In this document: piece after piece, positions 6,573 to 14,489 of the stretch
Position numbering within the stretch: position 1 is the first letter of the stretch
Layout: the number at the start of each line of letters is the position of its first letter
Origin: Vibrio parahaemolyticus
GTDB lineage: Bacteria > Pseudomonadota > Gammaproteobacteria > Enterobacterales > Vibrionaceae
Reading direction: 5' to 3'
Assembly: GCF_900460535.1 (NCBI RefSeq)
Contig: NZ_UHIL01000002.1
Coordinates: forward strand, 806,001 to 870,000
Length of the DNA stretch: 64,000 nucleotides
Notes under the pieces: model-generated
What the model saw: the letters and a program-made list of their open reading frames with translations, nothing else
Told to the model about the DNA's origin: nothing
Databases searched by the model: none
Made by a program: the position numbers and the translations under genes

Positions 6573-8801
6573 ATGAAAAAACACACTTTAGCCTTGTGTC
6601 TGGCGGCCATATTGGCCCCAGCCGCACACGCTGCTGAGATTAAGGTCGAAGACCTGACTTGGAAAGCGATCACTTTTGGTCAATCGACCGACATGAACTT
6701 TGGCTCAACCATTTTGCCTGAAAAAGTCGGCGTGAACCAAGTGACGGTCAATGGTGATGTTGTCGCTGCTGGTAAGTTAGCGTCCACATTTACCATTGAA
6801 AGCCGCGGCGGCAAGTTAGCTAACTCGCATGAAGGACTCACCTTTTACTACACCGAGCTACCAACTGATGTGAACTTTACCCTCAGTGCCGATGTGGTGC
6901 TTGAACAGCTTGGCCCGGAAACAGGCGCGACACCCAACCGCCAAGAAGGCGCAGGTTTGATGGTGCGCGACATTCTAGGTGCCGAGCGTTTAGTGCCGCA
7001 ACCTGAGGGCCATGAAGAGTTTCCGTCTGCATCGAACATGGTGATGAACCTAATGCGTTCTCACACCCGCACGAACGATGGCATGACCAACATCAACGCA
7101 TCGTTTCGTGAAGGCGTTTATCAACCTTGGGGAACACCGGGTAACCGTTTAAGCCGTGTCGATTATGTGGAAGGGGTGCCTTACGGCACGGCTGAAACCT
7201 ACCGCATGACGCTGACACGCACCAATGATGGTTTCAAAGTCAGCTACCGTAATGGCGAAAAATTTGTTGAGCAAGCGGTAAAAGGCGCGAATGCCAATAT
7301 CGTTGAAATGCAAAACTCAGACTCGCAATACGTCGGCTTCTTTGCGTCACGCAATGCAAAAATGACGGTGAGCAATGTCGATTTGCAGCTTGCTGCGGCG
7401 GATACCGTGGACGCTCCAAAATACGCGGCCAAGCAGGGCGAATTGGTATTCCAAATCGCTTCTTCACCTCGCTCTGCAACCAAGGAGTATCCGGTTCAAG
7501 CTCGTGCCAACTACTCGGGCGAATTTGAAGTTCTGCACAATGGCAAAGTGGTAGCGAAGCAAACCGTGACGGCGGGTGAGCTGTTCAGCCAGTGGCTGAC
7601 ACTTGATAGCGGCGCGAATCAAATGGAAGTGAGATTCACCGCCATTGACGGCCCAAACAAAGAGACACAAGCGCACCGTTACAGCGTTGACGTTGTTTCT
7701 CTGCCAGACCCAATGACGCTGTATGTTGCACCAAACGGCAGTGACAAAGGCAACGGATCTCAAGCGCAACCGCTTGATTTAGCTACCGCAGTAGAACTGC
7801 TTCCTGCTGGCGGTACCATCATTTTGAAAGATGGCGACTACCAAGGGATGGAAATCCCGCTGACAGCGAGTGGCAGTGTCGACAAGCTCAAGCACCTACG
7901 TGCGGAAGGAGACAATGTTCGCTTTGTTTCGGAACTTCGTCACGAGGCAAATTACTGGCATTACCAAGGAATTGAAGTCGCGGGTGCGCAGTTCATTGTT
8001 CATGGTAGCCACAACACCTTCGAAAAAATGGTGACACACGGCGCGCCAGATACTGGTTTCGTGATCACCTCTCCTGAAAACATTGGCCGCGCACTGTGGG
8101 CAAGTTACAACCAAGTGATTGAAAGCGAAAGCTACAACAACATGGATCCTTCGCAGATCAACGCAGACGGTTTTGCGGCCAAGATGCGTATCGGCGATGG
8201 CAACACTTTCATCCGTTGTTTGTCTCACCACAACATTGATGACGGTTGGGACTTGTTCAACAAAGTGGAAGATGGCGCAAACGGTGCGGTGACCATTTTG
8301 GATTCCATCTCGTTCAGCAACGGTCGCACACTCGATGTTGCCAACAAGGGTGGCACGATTGGTAACGGCTTCAAGCTAGGCGGCGAGGGGATTCCGGTTC
8401 CACATGTGGTGAAAAACAGCCTGTCTTTCAATAACAACATGGACGGATTTACGGACAACTTTAACCCTGGTGCACTGGTATTGAGCGACAACGTGTCGAT
8501 TGATAACAAGCGCTTCAACTATTTGTTCCGTAAGAGCCCATATTCCGGCGAGATTGAGCAAGGCACGTTCACCAATAACCGTTCTTACCGATTCCATGTC
8601 AGCAGCAAATATGACGACGTGATCAACAGTGCGAAATCGACTGGCAATGCGTTGGTCGAAAATGGCACAACTTACACCAGTGATGGCAAAGCGGTCGACA
8701 GCAAAACGCTCGCGCTATTAAAGCAAGCGTCAGTGATTGATACCCAGCAAGCCATTCCGGGTAAGCAAGAGGCGATGCAGCTTAAGCAACTTATTCACTA
8801 A
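6573..8801 (+). CDS. pelX: PL9 exopolygalacturonate lyase, PelX-like, periplasmic
   Basis: A 742-residue protein when read from the ATG at 6573, which has AAGGA nine bases before it. A GTG six bases upstream is in frame but less likely. A signal peptide ends A-H-A. The N-terminal half (to about residue 360) looks like beta-sandwich domains. The second half is a parallel beta-helix with repeated N-N-x and S-x-N turns (Y-V-A-P-N-G-S-D-K-G-N-G-S, then H-N-T-F-E, Y-N-N-M-D, H-H-N-I-D-D-G-W-D). Length and layout match Dickeya PelX, about 748 residues, which releases unsaturated digalacturonates from chain ends in the periplasm. The family cleaves by calcium-assisted beta-elimination. It follows kdgM in one operon and is closed by a terminator at 8813. 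No extracellular pectate lyase is visible here. Confidence 0.88.
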   Translation: MKKHTLALCLAAILAPAAHAAEIKVEDLTWKAITFGQSTDMNFGSTILPEKVGVNQVTVNGDVVAAGKLASTFTIESRGGKLANSHEGLTFYYTELPTDVNFTLSADVVLEQLGPETGATPNRQEGAGLMVRDILGAERLVPQPEGHEEFPSASNMVMNLMRSHTRTNDGMTNINASFREGVYQPWGTPGNRLSRVDYVEGVPYGTAETYRMTLTRTNDGFKVSYRNGEKFVEQAVKGANANIVEMQNSDSQYVGFFASRNAKMTVSNVDLQLAAADTVDAPKYAAKQGELVFQIASSPRSATKEYPVQARANYSGEFEVLHNGKVVAKQTVTAGELFSQWLTLDSGANQMEVRFTAIDGPNKETQAHRYSVDVVSLPDPMTLYVAPNGSDKGNGSQAQPLDLATAVELLPAGGTIILKDGDYQGMEIPLTASGSVDKLKHLRAEGDNVRFVSELRHEANYWHYQGIEVAGAQFIVHGSHNTFEKMVTHGAPDTGFVITSPENIGRALWASYNQVIESESYNNMDPSQINADGFAAKMRIGDGNTFIRCLSHHNIDDGWDLFNKVEDGANGAVTILDSISFSNGRTLDVANKGGTIGNGFKLGGEGIPVPHVVKNSLSFNNNMDGFTDNFNPGALVLSDNVSIDNKRFNYLFRKSPYSGEIEQGTFTNNRSYRFHVSSKYDDVINSAKSTGNALVENGTTYTSDGKAVDSKTLALLKQASVIDTQQAIPGKQEAMQLKQLIH

Positions 8802-8812
8802 CGAGTAACCAC

Positions 8813-8835
8813 GGGCTCTCAGGAGCCCTTTTTTT
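8813..8835 (+). terminator. Terminator after kdgM-pelX
   Basis: Stem GGGCTC/GAGCCC with loop TCAG and seven T, 11 bases past the pelX stop. Confidence 0.88.
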
Positions 8836-9009
8836 CGTCAAAACTCACCTTACAACGGTCGCATTTTTACGCTTTTCGACTTGTCAGTGACAATCTCTTT
8901 TTGGTTCTAAGATTAACTAAGGGAATGCAGCAACGACGAGTATGGATCCGCAGTTATTTACAAGACGCTCACTATTGATCTTCATCACGTTTGAGCGCAA
9001 AAAATAAAA

Positions 9010-9029
9010 AATGAACCGTTGTTTTGATT
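9010..9029. promoter_or_regulatory. KdgR-like operator, distal site before second symporter
   Basis: AATGAACCGTTGTTTTGATT, almost identical to the site at 2181. It lies 72 bases upstream of the symporter start, within the gap after the pelX terminator. Confidence 0.65.
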
Positions 9030-9072
9030 TTTGTCTCAGTTAGTTTTGTTTTTGAAAATATAATTTATCTAA

Positions 9073-9092
9073 ATTAAAACAGCGTTTCGAGG
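9073..9092. promoter_or_regulatory. KdgR-like operator, proximal site before second symporter
   Basis: ATTAAAACAGCGTTTCGAGG, sharing the AAAACA-N-CG core with the site at 5771 but with a degenerate right half. It ends 8 bases before the symporter ATG, so occupancy could also affect translation start or early elongation. It is 63 bases from the distal site, exactly six helical turns at 10.5 bp. Confidence 0.6.
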
Positions 9093-9100
9093 TTTCTATT

Positions 9101-10873
9101 ATGGAATACGATTACTTAGTAATAGCAGGCTACTTTGCCCTGATGGTGGCAATCAGCTTGCTGTTCAAAAAAATGGCAAGCAATAGTACCAGCGACTATT
9201 TCCGCGGGGGCGGTAAGATGCTTTGGTGGATGGTTGGTGCCACAGCATTTATGACTCAGTTCTCTGCATGGACGTTTACCGGTGCAGCGGGTAAAGCGTT
9301 TAACGATGGCTTCGCAGTATTGGCTGTGTTTGTTGGCAACATGGTGGCGTACGTTTTCGCTTACTTCTACTTTGCTCGCCGCTTCCGCCAAATGCGAGTC
9401 GATACGCCAACTGAAGGGGTAAAACGCCGCTTTGGTAACACTAACGAGCAGTTTTTCACTTGGGTAATCATTCCGTTAAGTGTGATTAACGCGGGTGTTT
9501 GGCTAAACGGTTTAGGTGTGTTTGCTTCTGCGGTATTTAATGCCGACATCGTGACTACTATTTGGGTGACTGGCCTTGCGGTATTGGCTATCTCATTGCT
9601 GAGTGGTGCGTGGGGCGTAGTGGCGTCGGACTTTATTCAAACGCTGGTTGTTGCGGTTATCTCCATTGCTTGTGCGGCAGTTGCATTGTACGTCGTTGGT
9701 GGCCCTGGCGAGATCGTTGAGAACTTCCCTGGTGGCTTCATCATGGGCCCAGATATGAACTACCCACTACTGTTAGTTTGTACGTTCATCTTCTTCGTAG
9801 TGAAACAGCTGCAAAGTATCAACAACATGCAGGAGTCTTACCGTTTCCTTAACGCGAAAGACTCGAAAAACGCAAGTAAAGCTGCGCTGATGGCGCTTGT
9901 GATGATGCTATTTGGCGCGGTAATTTGGTTCATCCCACCTTGGGCTTCAGCAATCCTGTACCCAGATGCAGCAACGCAATACTCATCATTGGGTGCGAAA
10001 GCAAGCGATGCGGTTTACCTTGTCTTCGCTCGTGAAACAATGCCTCTAGGCACCGTTGGTCTGCTCATGGCAGGTCTGTTTGCGGCGACCATGTCTTCGA
10101 TGGACTCTGCACTAAACCGTAACTCAGGTATTTTCGTTCGCAGCTTCTACTCAAACATCGTGCGTAAAGGCCAAGCTTCGGATAAAGAGCTACTGCGTGC
10201 TGGTCAAATCGCATGTTTGGTGAACGGCATCCTCGTTATCATGATGGCTCAGTTCTTCAACTCACTGAAGCACCTAAGCTTGTTTGATCTAATGATGCAA
10301 GTGGCGACGCTACTTCAATCACCAATCCTCGTTCCATTGTTCCTTGGCATCATCATTCGCAGAACGCCGAAATGGGCACCATGGGCAACAGTTGTGGTTG
10401 GTATGTTTGTCTCTTGGTCTGTGGTGAAAATCTTCACTCCAGAATTTGTTGGTAGCTGGTTCGGTATGGATGAGCTAACACGCCGCGAAGCAGGTGAAAT
10501 GCGCACAATGATCACCATTGCTGCTCACCTTGTCTTTACTGCTGGTTTCTTCTGCCTATCGACTCTGTTCTACAAAGAAGAAACAGACACGCACAAAGAG
10601 ACAACGGCGGAATTCTTTAAAGATGTGGACACCGAGTGTGTTGCAGAAGAAGGCCAAGACATTGTTGACCGCATGCAACGCGCGAAATTGGGTACGCTGG
10701 TTATCTACATGGCCGCAGGTTTAACACTGATGGTGTTGATTCCAAACCCACTATGGGGCCGCTTATTGTTCCTTGCCTGTGCAGCGTCAGTCTTTGCTGT
10801 CGGCTACGGCTTGAAGAAGAGTGCCAAGCTAGACACACAGCCCTCTAAAGTAGCCGCGACAACGACCCAATAA
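9101..10873 (+). CDS. Sodium:solute symporter (SSS family), second pectin-locus transporter
   Basis: A 590-residue polytopic membrane protein paralogous to the symporter encoded at 4011-5750. It shares F-R-G-G-G-K-M-L-W-W-M-V-G-A-T-A-F-M-T-Q-F-S and the later M-S-S-M-D-S-A-L-N-R-N-S-G core helix. A hydrophilic loop (about 485-530) precedes the last two helices. It sits upstream of ogl with only a hairpin between them, so importer and cytoplasmic lyase are probably linked in one unit. Substrates are likely oligogalacturonides or digalacturonates, whereas the first symporter may take monomers; this split is inference. Two KdgR-like palindromes precede the gene. Codon use resembles well-expressed Vibrio genes. 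Confidence 0.87.
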   Translation: MEYDYLVIAGYFALMVAISLLFKKMASNSTSDYFRGGGKMLWWMVGATAFMTQFSAWTFTGAAGKAFNDGFAVLAVFVGNMVAYVFAYFYFARRFRQMRVDTPTEGVKRRFGNTNEQFFTWVIIPLSVINAGVWLNGLGVFASAVFNADIVTTIWVTGLAVLAISLLSGAWGVVASDFIQTLVVAVISIACAAVALYVVGGPGEIVENFPGGFIMGPDMNYPLLLVCTFIFFVVKQLQSINNMQESYRFLNAKDSKNASKAALMALVMMLFGAVIWFIPPWASAILYPDAATQYSSLGAKASDAVYLVFARETMPLGTVGLLMAGLFAATMSSMDSALNRNSGIFVRSFYSNIVRKGQASDKELLRAGQIACLVNGILVIMMAQFFNSLKHLSLFDLMMQVATLLQSPILVPLFLGIIIRRTPKWAPWATVVVGMFVSWSVVKIFTPEFVGSWFGMDELTRREAGEMRTMITIAAHLVFTAGFFCLSTLFYKEETDTHKETTAEFFKDVDTECVAEEGQDIVDRMQRAKLGTLVIYMAAGLTLMVLIPNPLWGRLLFLACAASVFAVGYGLKKSAKLDTQPSKVAATTTQ

Positions 10874-10889
10874 TCTGAATTTTTGTTTT

Positions 10890-10916
10890 GGCTGCCCTCG
10901 CTTGGGCAGCCCTTTT
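10890..10916 (+). terminator. Intra-operon hairpin between symporter and ogl (partial terminator)
   Basis: Strong stem GGCTGCCC/GGGCAGCC with loop TCGCTT, followed by only CTTTTG. The poor T run suggests incomplete termination or protection of the upstream mRNA. It lies 17 bases after the symporter stop and 14 before the ogl start. Confidence 0.65.
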
Positions 10917-10929
10917 GTGGAGATATATT

Positions 10930-12096
10930 ATGGCTAAAGGTGATGTGATTACTCTCAACTTCGAAACGTTTGTTGATAGTGATACCCAAGTGAAAGTGAC
11001 GCGATTAACGCCAACGGACATGATTTGTCACCGTAACTACTTTTACCAGAAGTGCTTTACTCAGGATGGAAAAAAGCTGCTGTTTGCAGGTGATTTCGAC
11101 GGAAATCGCAACTATTACCTGCTTGACCTTGAAACGCAACAAGCAGTCCAACTGACGGAAGGTAAAGGTGACAACACCTTTGGCGGTTTCATTTCGACGG
11201 ATGAGCGTGCATTTTTCTACGTGAAAAACGAACTGAATTTGATGAAAGTCGATTTAGAAACGCTGGAAGAACAAGTCATTTATACGGTCGATGAAGAGTG
11301 GAAAGGCTACGGTACTTGGGTGGCAAATTCTGACTGTACCAAGTTAGTTGGTATCGAGATTTTAAAACGTGATTGGCAACCGCTGACATCGTGGGAAAAG
11401 TTTGCCGAGTTCTACCACACCAATCCAACTTGTCGCCTAATTAAAGTGGATATCGAAACCGGTGAGCTGGAGGTGATCCATCAAGACACTGCGTGGCTAG
11501 GTCACCCGATTTACCGTCCGTTTGATGACTCAACGGTTGGTTTCTGTCATGAAGGTCCGCATGATTTGGTGGATGCGCGCATGTGGCTGGTCAATGAAGA
11601 TGGCAGCAACGTTCGTAAGATCAAAGAGCACGCAGAAGGTGAATCGTGCACGCACGAGTTCTGGATTCCAGATGGCAGCGCAATGGCGTATGTTTCTTAC
11701 TTCAAAGGTCAAACTGATCGCGTGATTTACAAAGCCAACCCAGAGACATTAGAGAATGAAGAAGTGATGGTGATGCCACCTTGTTCTCACCTTATGAGTA
11801 ACTTCGATGGTTCTTTGATGGTTGGTGATGGTTGCGATGCGCCAGTTGATGTTGCAGATGCGGACAGCTACAACATCGAAAATGACCCGTTCTTGTATGT
11901 ATTGAACACAAAAGCGAAATCGGCGCAAAAACTGTGTAAGCACAGCACATCTTGGGATGTGTTGGATGGCGATCGCCAAATTACTCACCCGCATCCGTCA
12001 TTCACACCGAACGATGATGGCGTGTTGTTTACCAGTGACTTTGAAGGCGTTCCTGCGATTTACATTGCGGACGTGCCGGAGTCTTACAAGCACTGA
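10930..12096 (+). CDS. ogl: Oligogalacturonate lyase, PL22
   Basis: A 388-residue protein, exactly the length I recall for Dickeya Ogl. An upstream in-frame GTG at 10888 would add 14 residues read from the hairpin, so the ATG at 10930 with GGAGATATATT before it is chosen. The sequence forms a seven-bladed beta-propeller, seen as repeated F-x-x-D-F-D-G-N-R-N-Y-Y, E-F-W-I-P-D-G-S and L-F-T-S-D-F-E-G-x-P blade motifs. Several histidines (H-E-F-W, C-S-H-L, H-P-H-P-S-F) are candidate metal and catalytic ligands. The enzyme is cytoplasmic and splits short oligogalacturonates to unsaturated galacturonate, the KdgF substrate. There is no signal peptide. Confidence 0.92.
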   Translation: MAKGDVITLNFETFVDSDTQVKVTRLTPTDMICHRNYFYQKCFTQDGKKLLFAGDFDGNRNYYLLDLETQQAVQLTEGKGDNTFGGFISTDERAFFYVKNELNLMKVDLETLEEQVIYTVDEEWKGYGTWVANSDCTKLVGIEILKRDWQPLTSWEKFAEFYHTNPTCRLIKVDIETGELEVIHQDTAWLGHPIYRPFDDSTVGFCHEGPHDLVDARMWLVNEDGSNVRKIKEHAEGESCTHEFWIPDGSAMAYVSYFKGQTDRVIYKANPETLENEEVMVMPPCSHLMSNFDGSLMVGDGCDAPVDVADADSYNIENDPFLYVLNTKAKSAQKLCKHSTSWDVLDGDRQITHPHPSFTPNDDGVLFTSDFEGVPAIYIADVPESYKH

Positions 12097-12120
12097 TTAC
12101 ATCAAACATGATGATGAAAA

Positions 12121-12145
12121 ACGCCCGGTGATGCCGGGCGTTTTT
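12121..12145. terminator. Bidirectional terminator between ogl and the siderophore-interacting gene
   Basis: Stem ACGCCCGG/CCGGGCGT with loop TGATG. A T run follows on the plus strand, and on the minus strand the preceding A run gives a U tract. It can serve both convergent genes. Confidence 0.88.
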
Positions 12146-12182
12146 ATTAGGATGAGAGCTGGAATCGAAAAGACATGAACCA

Positions 12183-12956
12183 CTATTGATTGGATTCCGC
12201 GTCTTCACGTTTAATCACTTTGTGCCCATCTTCAGACACGCCTTGCTTCCAATAGCTGCTGATGTAGATATTCTCGCGATCGACTTCTTTCTCATTGCGG
12301 AAATATTGGCGCAGCGCACGCATTGAATCGAACTCACACGCACACCATATCGAAGCGTTACCATCTAACCACTCGAGTTCGCGAACGCTATCAGCCAAGG
12401 CTTGCCCTTCGGTTAACCAAATCAACTCCATGTCTGCTGGCGCGTGTAGGGGTTGGATGTCGGCTGGAGACATCACGCTGATCACTGCATAGCCTTTGGC
12501 CTCTTCTGGCAACGTACGAATTTTCGCAGAAAGCGCTGGAAGTGCCGTCATATCGGCAGCCATGAAGAACCAATCCGCCTCAGTATTTAAGTTGGAGATG
12601 CTACCTGGCCCCACGATGTTGATCGTGTCGCCTTTTTGCGCGGCTATTGCCCAACGTGCTGCAAATCCGCATTGCAGATCTTGCGTTACGTGTCGGACGA
12701 AATCCACTTCGATTGAGCTGGTTTCTGGATGAAAACGTCGAATTGTGTAAGTGCGCATGATTGGTCGGTCGTCTTCTGACAGGATGCTCAGATCCGCGCC
12801 GCCCATATCGTTAAACAGTAATTTGATGTAACTGCCTTCGCAGTCACGAGGAAAGTGGCTCAGCGCCTCACCTTGCAAGGTAATGCGCTGCATGTTTGGA
12901 GTGATGGTTTCTGTGTCTGTGACAACAAGCGTTTTAGGTTGAGGCTTCTTTTTCAT
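12183..12956 (-). CDS. Siderophore-interacting protein (ViuB/YqjH-like ferric reductase)
   Basis: A 257-residue FAD-binding flavoreductase of the SIP family. The FAD motif R-T-Y-T-I-R-R-F lies in the N-terminal barrel. The G-P-G-S segment follows, and the C-terminal Y-I-S-S-Y-W-K-Q-G-x-x-E-D-G-H-K signature is characteristic of this family. These cytoplasmic enzymes reduce ferric siderophore complexes to release iron. A good Fur-like box lies 11-29 bases upstream of the start codon, supporting iron control. There are no siderophore transport or synthesis genes beside it, so it is a lone reductase here. Whether it acts on vibrioferrin, vibriobactin or imported siderophores cannot be read from the sequence. 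Confidence 0.87.
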   Translation of the reverse strand: MKKKPQPKTLVVTDTETITPNMQRITLQGEALSHFPRDCEGSYIKLLFNDMGGADLSILSEDDRPIMRTYTIRRFHPETSSIEVDFVRHVTQDLQCGFAARWAIAAQKGDTINIVGPGSISNLNTEADWFFMAADMTALPALSAKIRTLPEEAKGYAVISVMSPADIQPLHAPADMELIWLTEGQALADSVRELEWLDGNASIWCACEFDSMRALRQYFRNEKEVDRENIYISSYWKQGVSEDGHKVIKREDAESNQ

Positions 12957-12966
12957 TGTTACTTTA

Positions 12967-12985
12967 CTCGATAATTATTCTCTTT
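12967..12985 (-). promoter_or_regulatory. Fur-like box upstream of the siderophore-interacting gene
   Basis: Minus strand AAAGAGAATAATTATCGAG. The inner GAGAATAATTATC fits the Vibrio Fur consensus pattern GAGAAT-N-ATT-N-TC at every fixed position. It lies immediately upstream of the start codon region. Confidence 0.65.
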
Positions 12986-13135
12986 CTCATTTAAAGATTA
13001 TCAAGTTCCCTAACAAGAGGGTAGCGTCTTTAAACAAATTTACACTGTGAATTAACGCCAAAGCCTCAAGAAAAATATTACCTTTATCCTTTCTCTAACC
13101 ACGTAAAGTGAGTCGTTTTTTAACCATAAATGGAC

Positions 13136-13720
13136 TTATATCATTGGAATCGTAGACAAAAGCAACAGAGCTGCCATGCTGTAGTTGAACCCCTTAATGC
13201 GTTTATCGGTGGTCAACCAACGCTGCAATTGCATGCCTGCCGCCGTCCAAAATGTCACCGATGGCAAGTTGGCTAAACAGAAGATACCGGCGATAAAAGT
13301 CAGTTCAAGCCAAGAACCGCCGCTGGTGTATACCGTAATCGCCGTCAACGCCATCGACCAACCTTTTGGGTTCACCCACTGGAATGCGACAGCCCCTAAA
13401 AAAGACATCGGGCGAAAATCGTGTTTTGCTTCGGTTTTGTCGCTGGTGGCGATTTTGTACGTCAAGTACAGCAAATAACTCAAGCTCAATACTTTCAAAA
13501 TGGAGTGGGTGAGCGGGTAGGCATGGAACAGGCTCATCAAGCCAATGCCCACCAAAATTAACATGGCACCAAAGCCGAAGGTAATGCCCAACATGTGTGG
13601 GATAGTGCGTTTAAAGCCGACATTTGCCCCTGAGGTCATCAACATAATGTTATTGGGACCCGGCGTAAAAGTGGAGACAAAAGCGAACAACGCCAAAGCG
13701 CCCAGTTGATGATATTCCAT
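13136..13720 (-). CDS. LysE/RhtB family amino-acid exporter
   Basis: A 194-residue inner-membrane protein with about six hydrophobic helices. The N-terminal F-T-P-G-P-N-N-I-M-L-M signature is the hallmark of the LysE/RhtB family. The Q-W-V-N-P-K-G-W motif in the middle is also conserved. These proteins export amino acids such as lysine, threonine, homoserine or leucine, or related compounds. The gene is divergent from an Lrp/AsnC-type regulator 114 bases away, an arrangement typical of regulator-exporter pairs. The specific amino acid is unknown. The 179 bases downstream of its partner at 12957-13135 hold no gene. Confidence 0.85.
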   Translation of the reverse strand: MEYHQLGALALFAFVSTFTPGPNNIMLMTSGANVGFKRTIPHMLGITFGFGAMLILVGIGLMSLFHAYPLTHSILKVLSLSYLLYLTYKIATSDKTEAKHDFRPMSFLGAVAFQWVNPKGWSMALTAITVYTSGGSWLELTFIAGIFCLANLPSVTFWTAAGMQLQRWLTTDKRIKGFNYSMAALLLLSTIPMI

Positions 13721-13738
13721 AGATTGTTCCTTGAATCA

Positions 13739-13758
13739 GTTCTCGATAAGTTGAGAAC
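13739..13758. promoter_or_regulatory. Inverted repeat in lysE/lrp divergent region
   Basis: GTTCTC-GATAAGTT-GAGAAC, 18 bases upstream of the lysE-type start codon. It is a candidate operator for the adjacent Lrp-like regulator. The match to the Lrp consensus is weak, so this is tentative. Confidence 0.35.
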
Positions 13759-13834
13759 AACTATAAGTAGAACTGAGGTCAATATTGTGCTTTTATTTGA
13801 TGATTAGAAACTAAATAAGCAATGAAACATCATC

Positions 13835-14275
13835 ATGGATAGATTTGACGAAAGAATATTGCAAGTGCTCAAACGAGACGGAAGAATCTCCAATGTGGAG
13901 CTGTCGGAACGCGTTGGTTTATCTCCATCTGCAACCTTACGCCGAGTGCAAGATTTAGAGCGTAAAGGCGTGATCAAAGGCTACCGAGCGGTACTGGATA
14001 ATCAGCAACTTGGCGTGGGTTTTGTCGCTTATGTGTCGATTGGTTTGGCCTCGCACTCTAAGCAGGCGCAGCTGGGTTTCGAAGAGCATGTGCGTTTTGT
14101 AAACGAGGTGGTGGAATGTCACAACATCACTGGTGCGAACGAGTATTTGCTGCGTGTGGAAACGCAAGATCTCGCCGCTTATAAAGCGTTTCACGCTGAT
14201 GTGTTGGGTGAGTGCGAACACGTCAAGTCGATCACAACCATGGTGGTGATGGACACACCAAAAGACGAGCGCTAG
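13835..14275 (+). CDS. Lrp/AsnC family transcriptional regulator
   Basis: A 146-residue regulator. The N-terminal HTH runs D-E-R-I-L-Q-V-L-K-R-D-G-R-I-S-N-V-E-L, then L-S-P-S-A-T-L-R-R-V-Q-D-L. The C-terminal part is a RAM/ligand-binding domain ending in the usual I-T-T-M-V-V-M-D-T. Such proteins form dimers to octamers, bind amino acids and control transport or catabolic genes. The divergent LysE exporter is the likely target, making this an amino-acid-sensing export switch. Global Lrp itself is longer and is encoded elsewhere in Vibrio, so this is a local paralogue. An inverted repeat TGACTC-GAAA-GAGTCA lies 42 bases after the stop, without a T run. Confidence 0.87.
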   Translation: MDRFDERILQVLKRDGRISNVELSERVGLSPSATLRRVQDLERKGVIKGYRAVLDNQQLGVGFVAYVSIGLASHSKQAQLGFEEHVRFVNEVVECHNITGANEYLLRVETQDLAAYKAFHADVLGECEHVKSITTMVVMDTPKDER

Positions 14276-14489
14276 CCAAACGAGAGTGACAATTTTTGTG
14301 GCACACGAATTTGAAGTGACTCGAAAGAGTCAGTCGAGTATGAGAATGGTTCACAACAAATGCTGGAAAGCAGATGGCACTCTTACAATTTCCATATTTA
14401 TTCTCACCTTCTAAATAATCCCATCCTGCTAGTTTTGCTTAAACCGCTTGTGTTTCAGAGCGGCGAGTCAGCAAAATTAAGGATGAACG

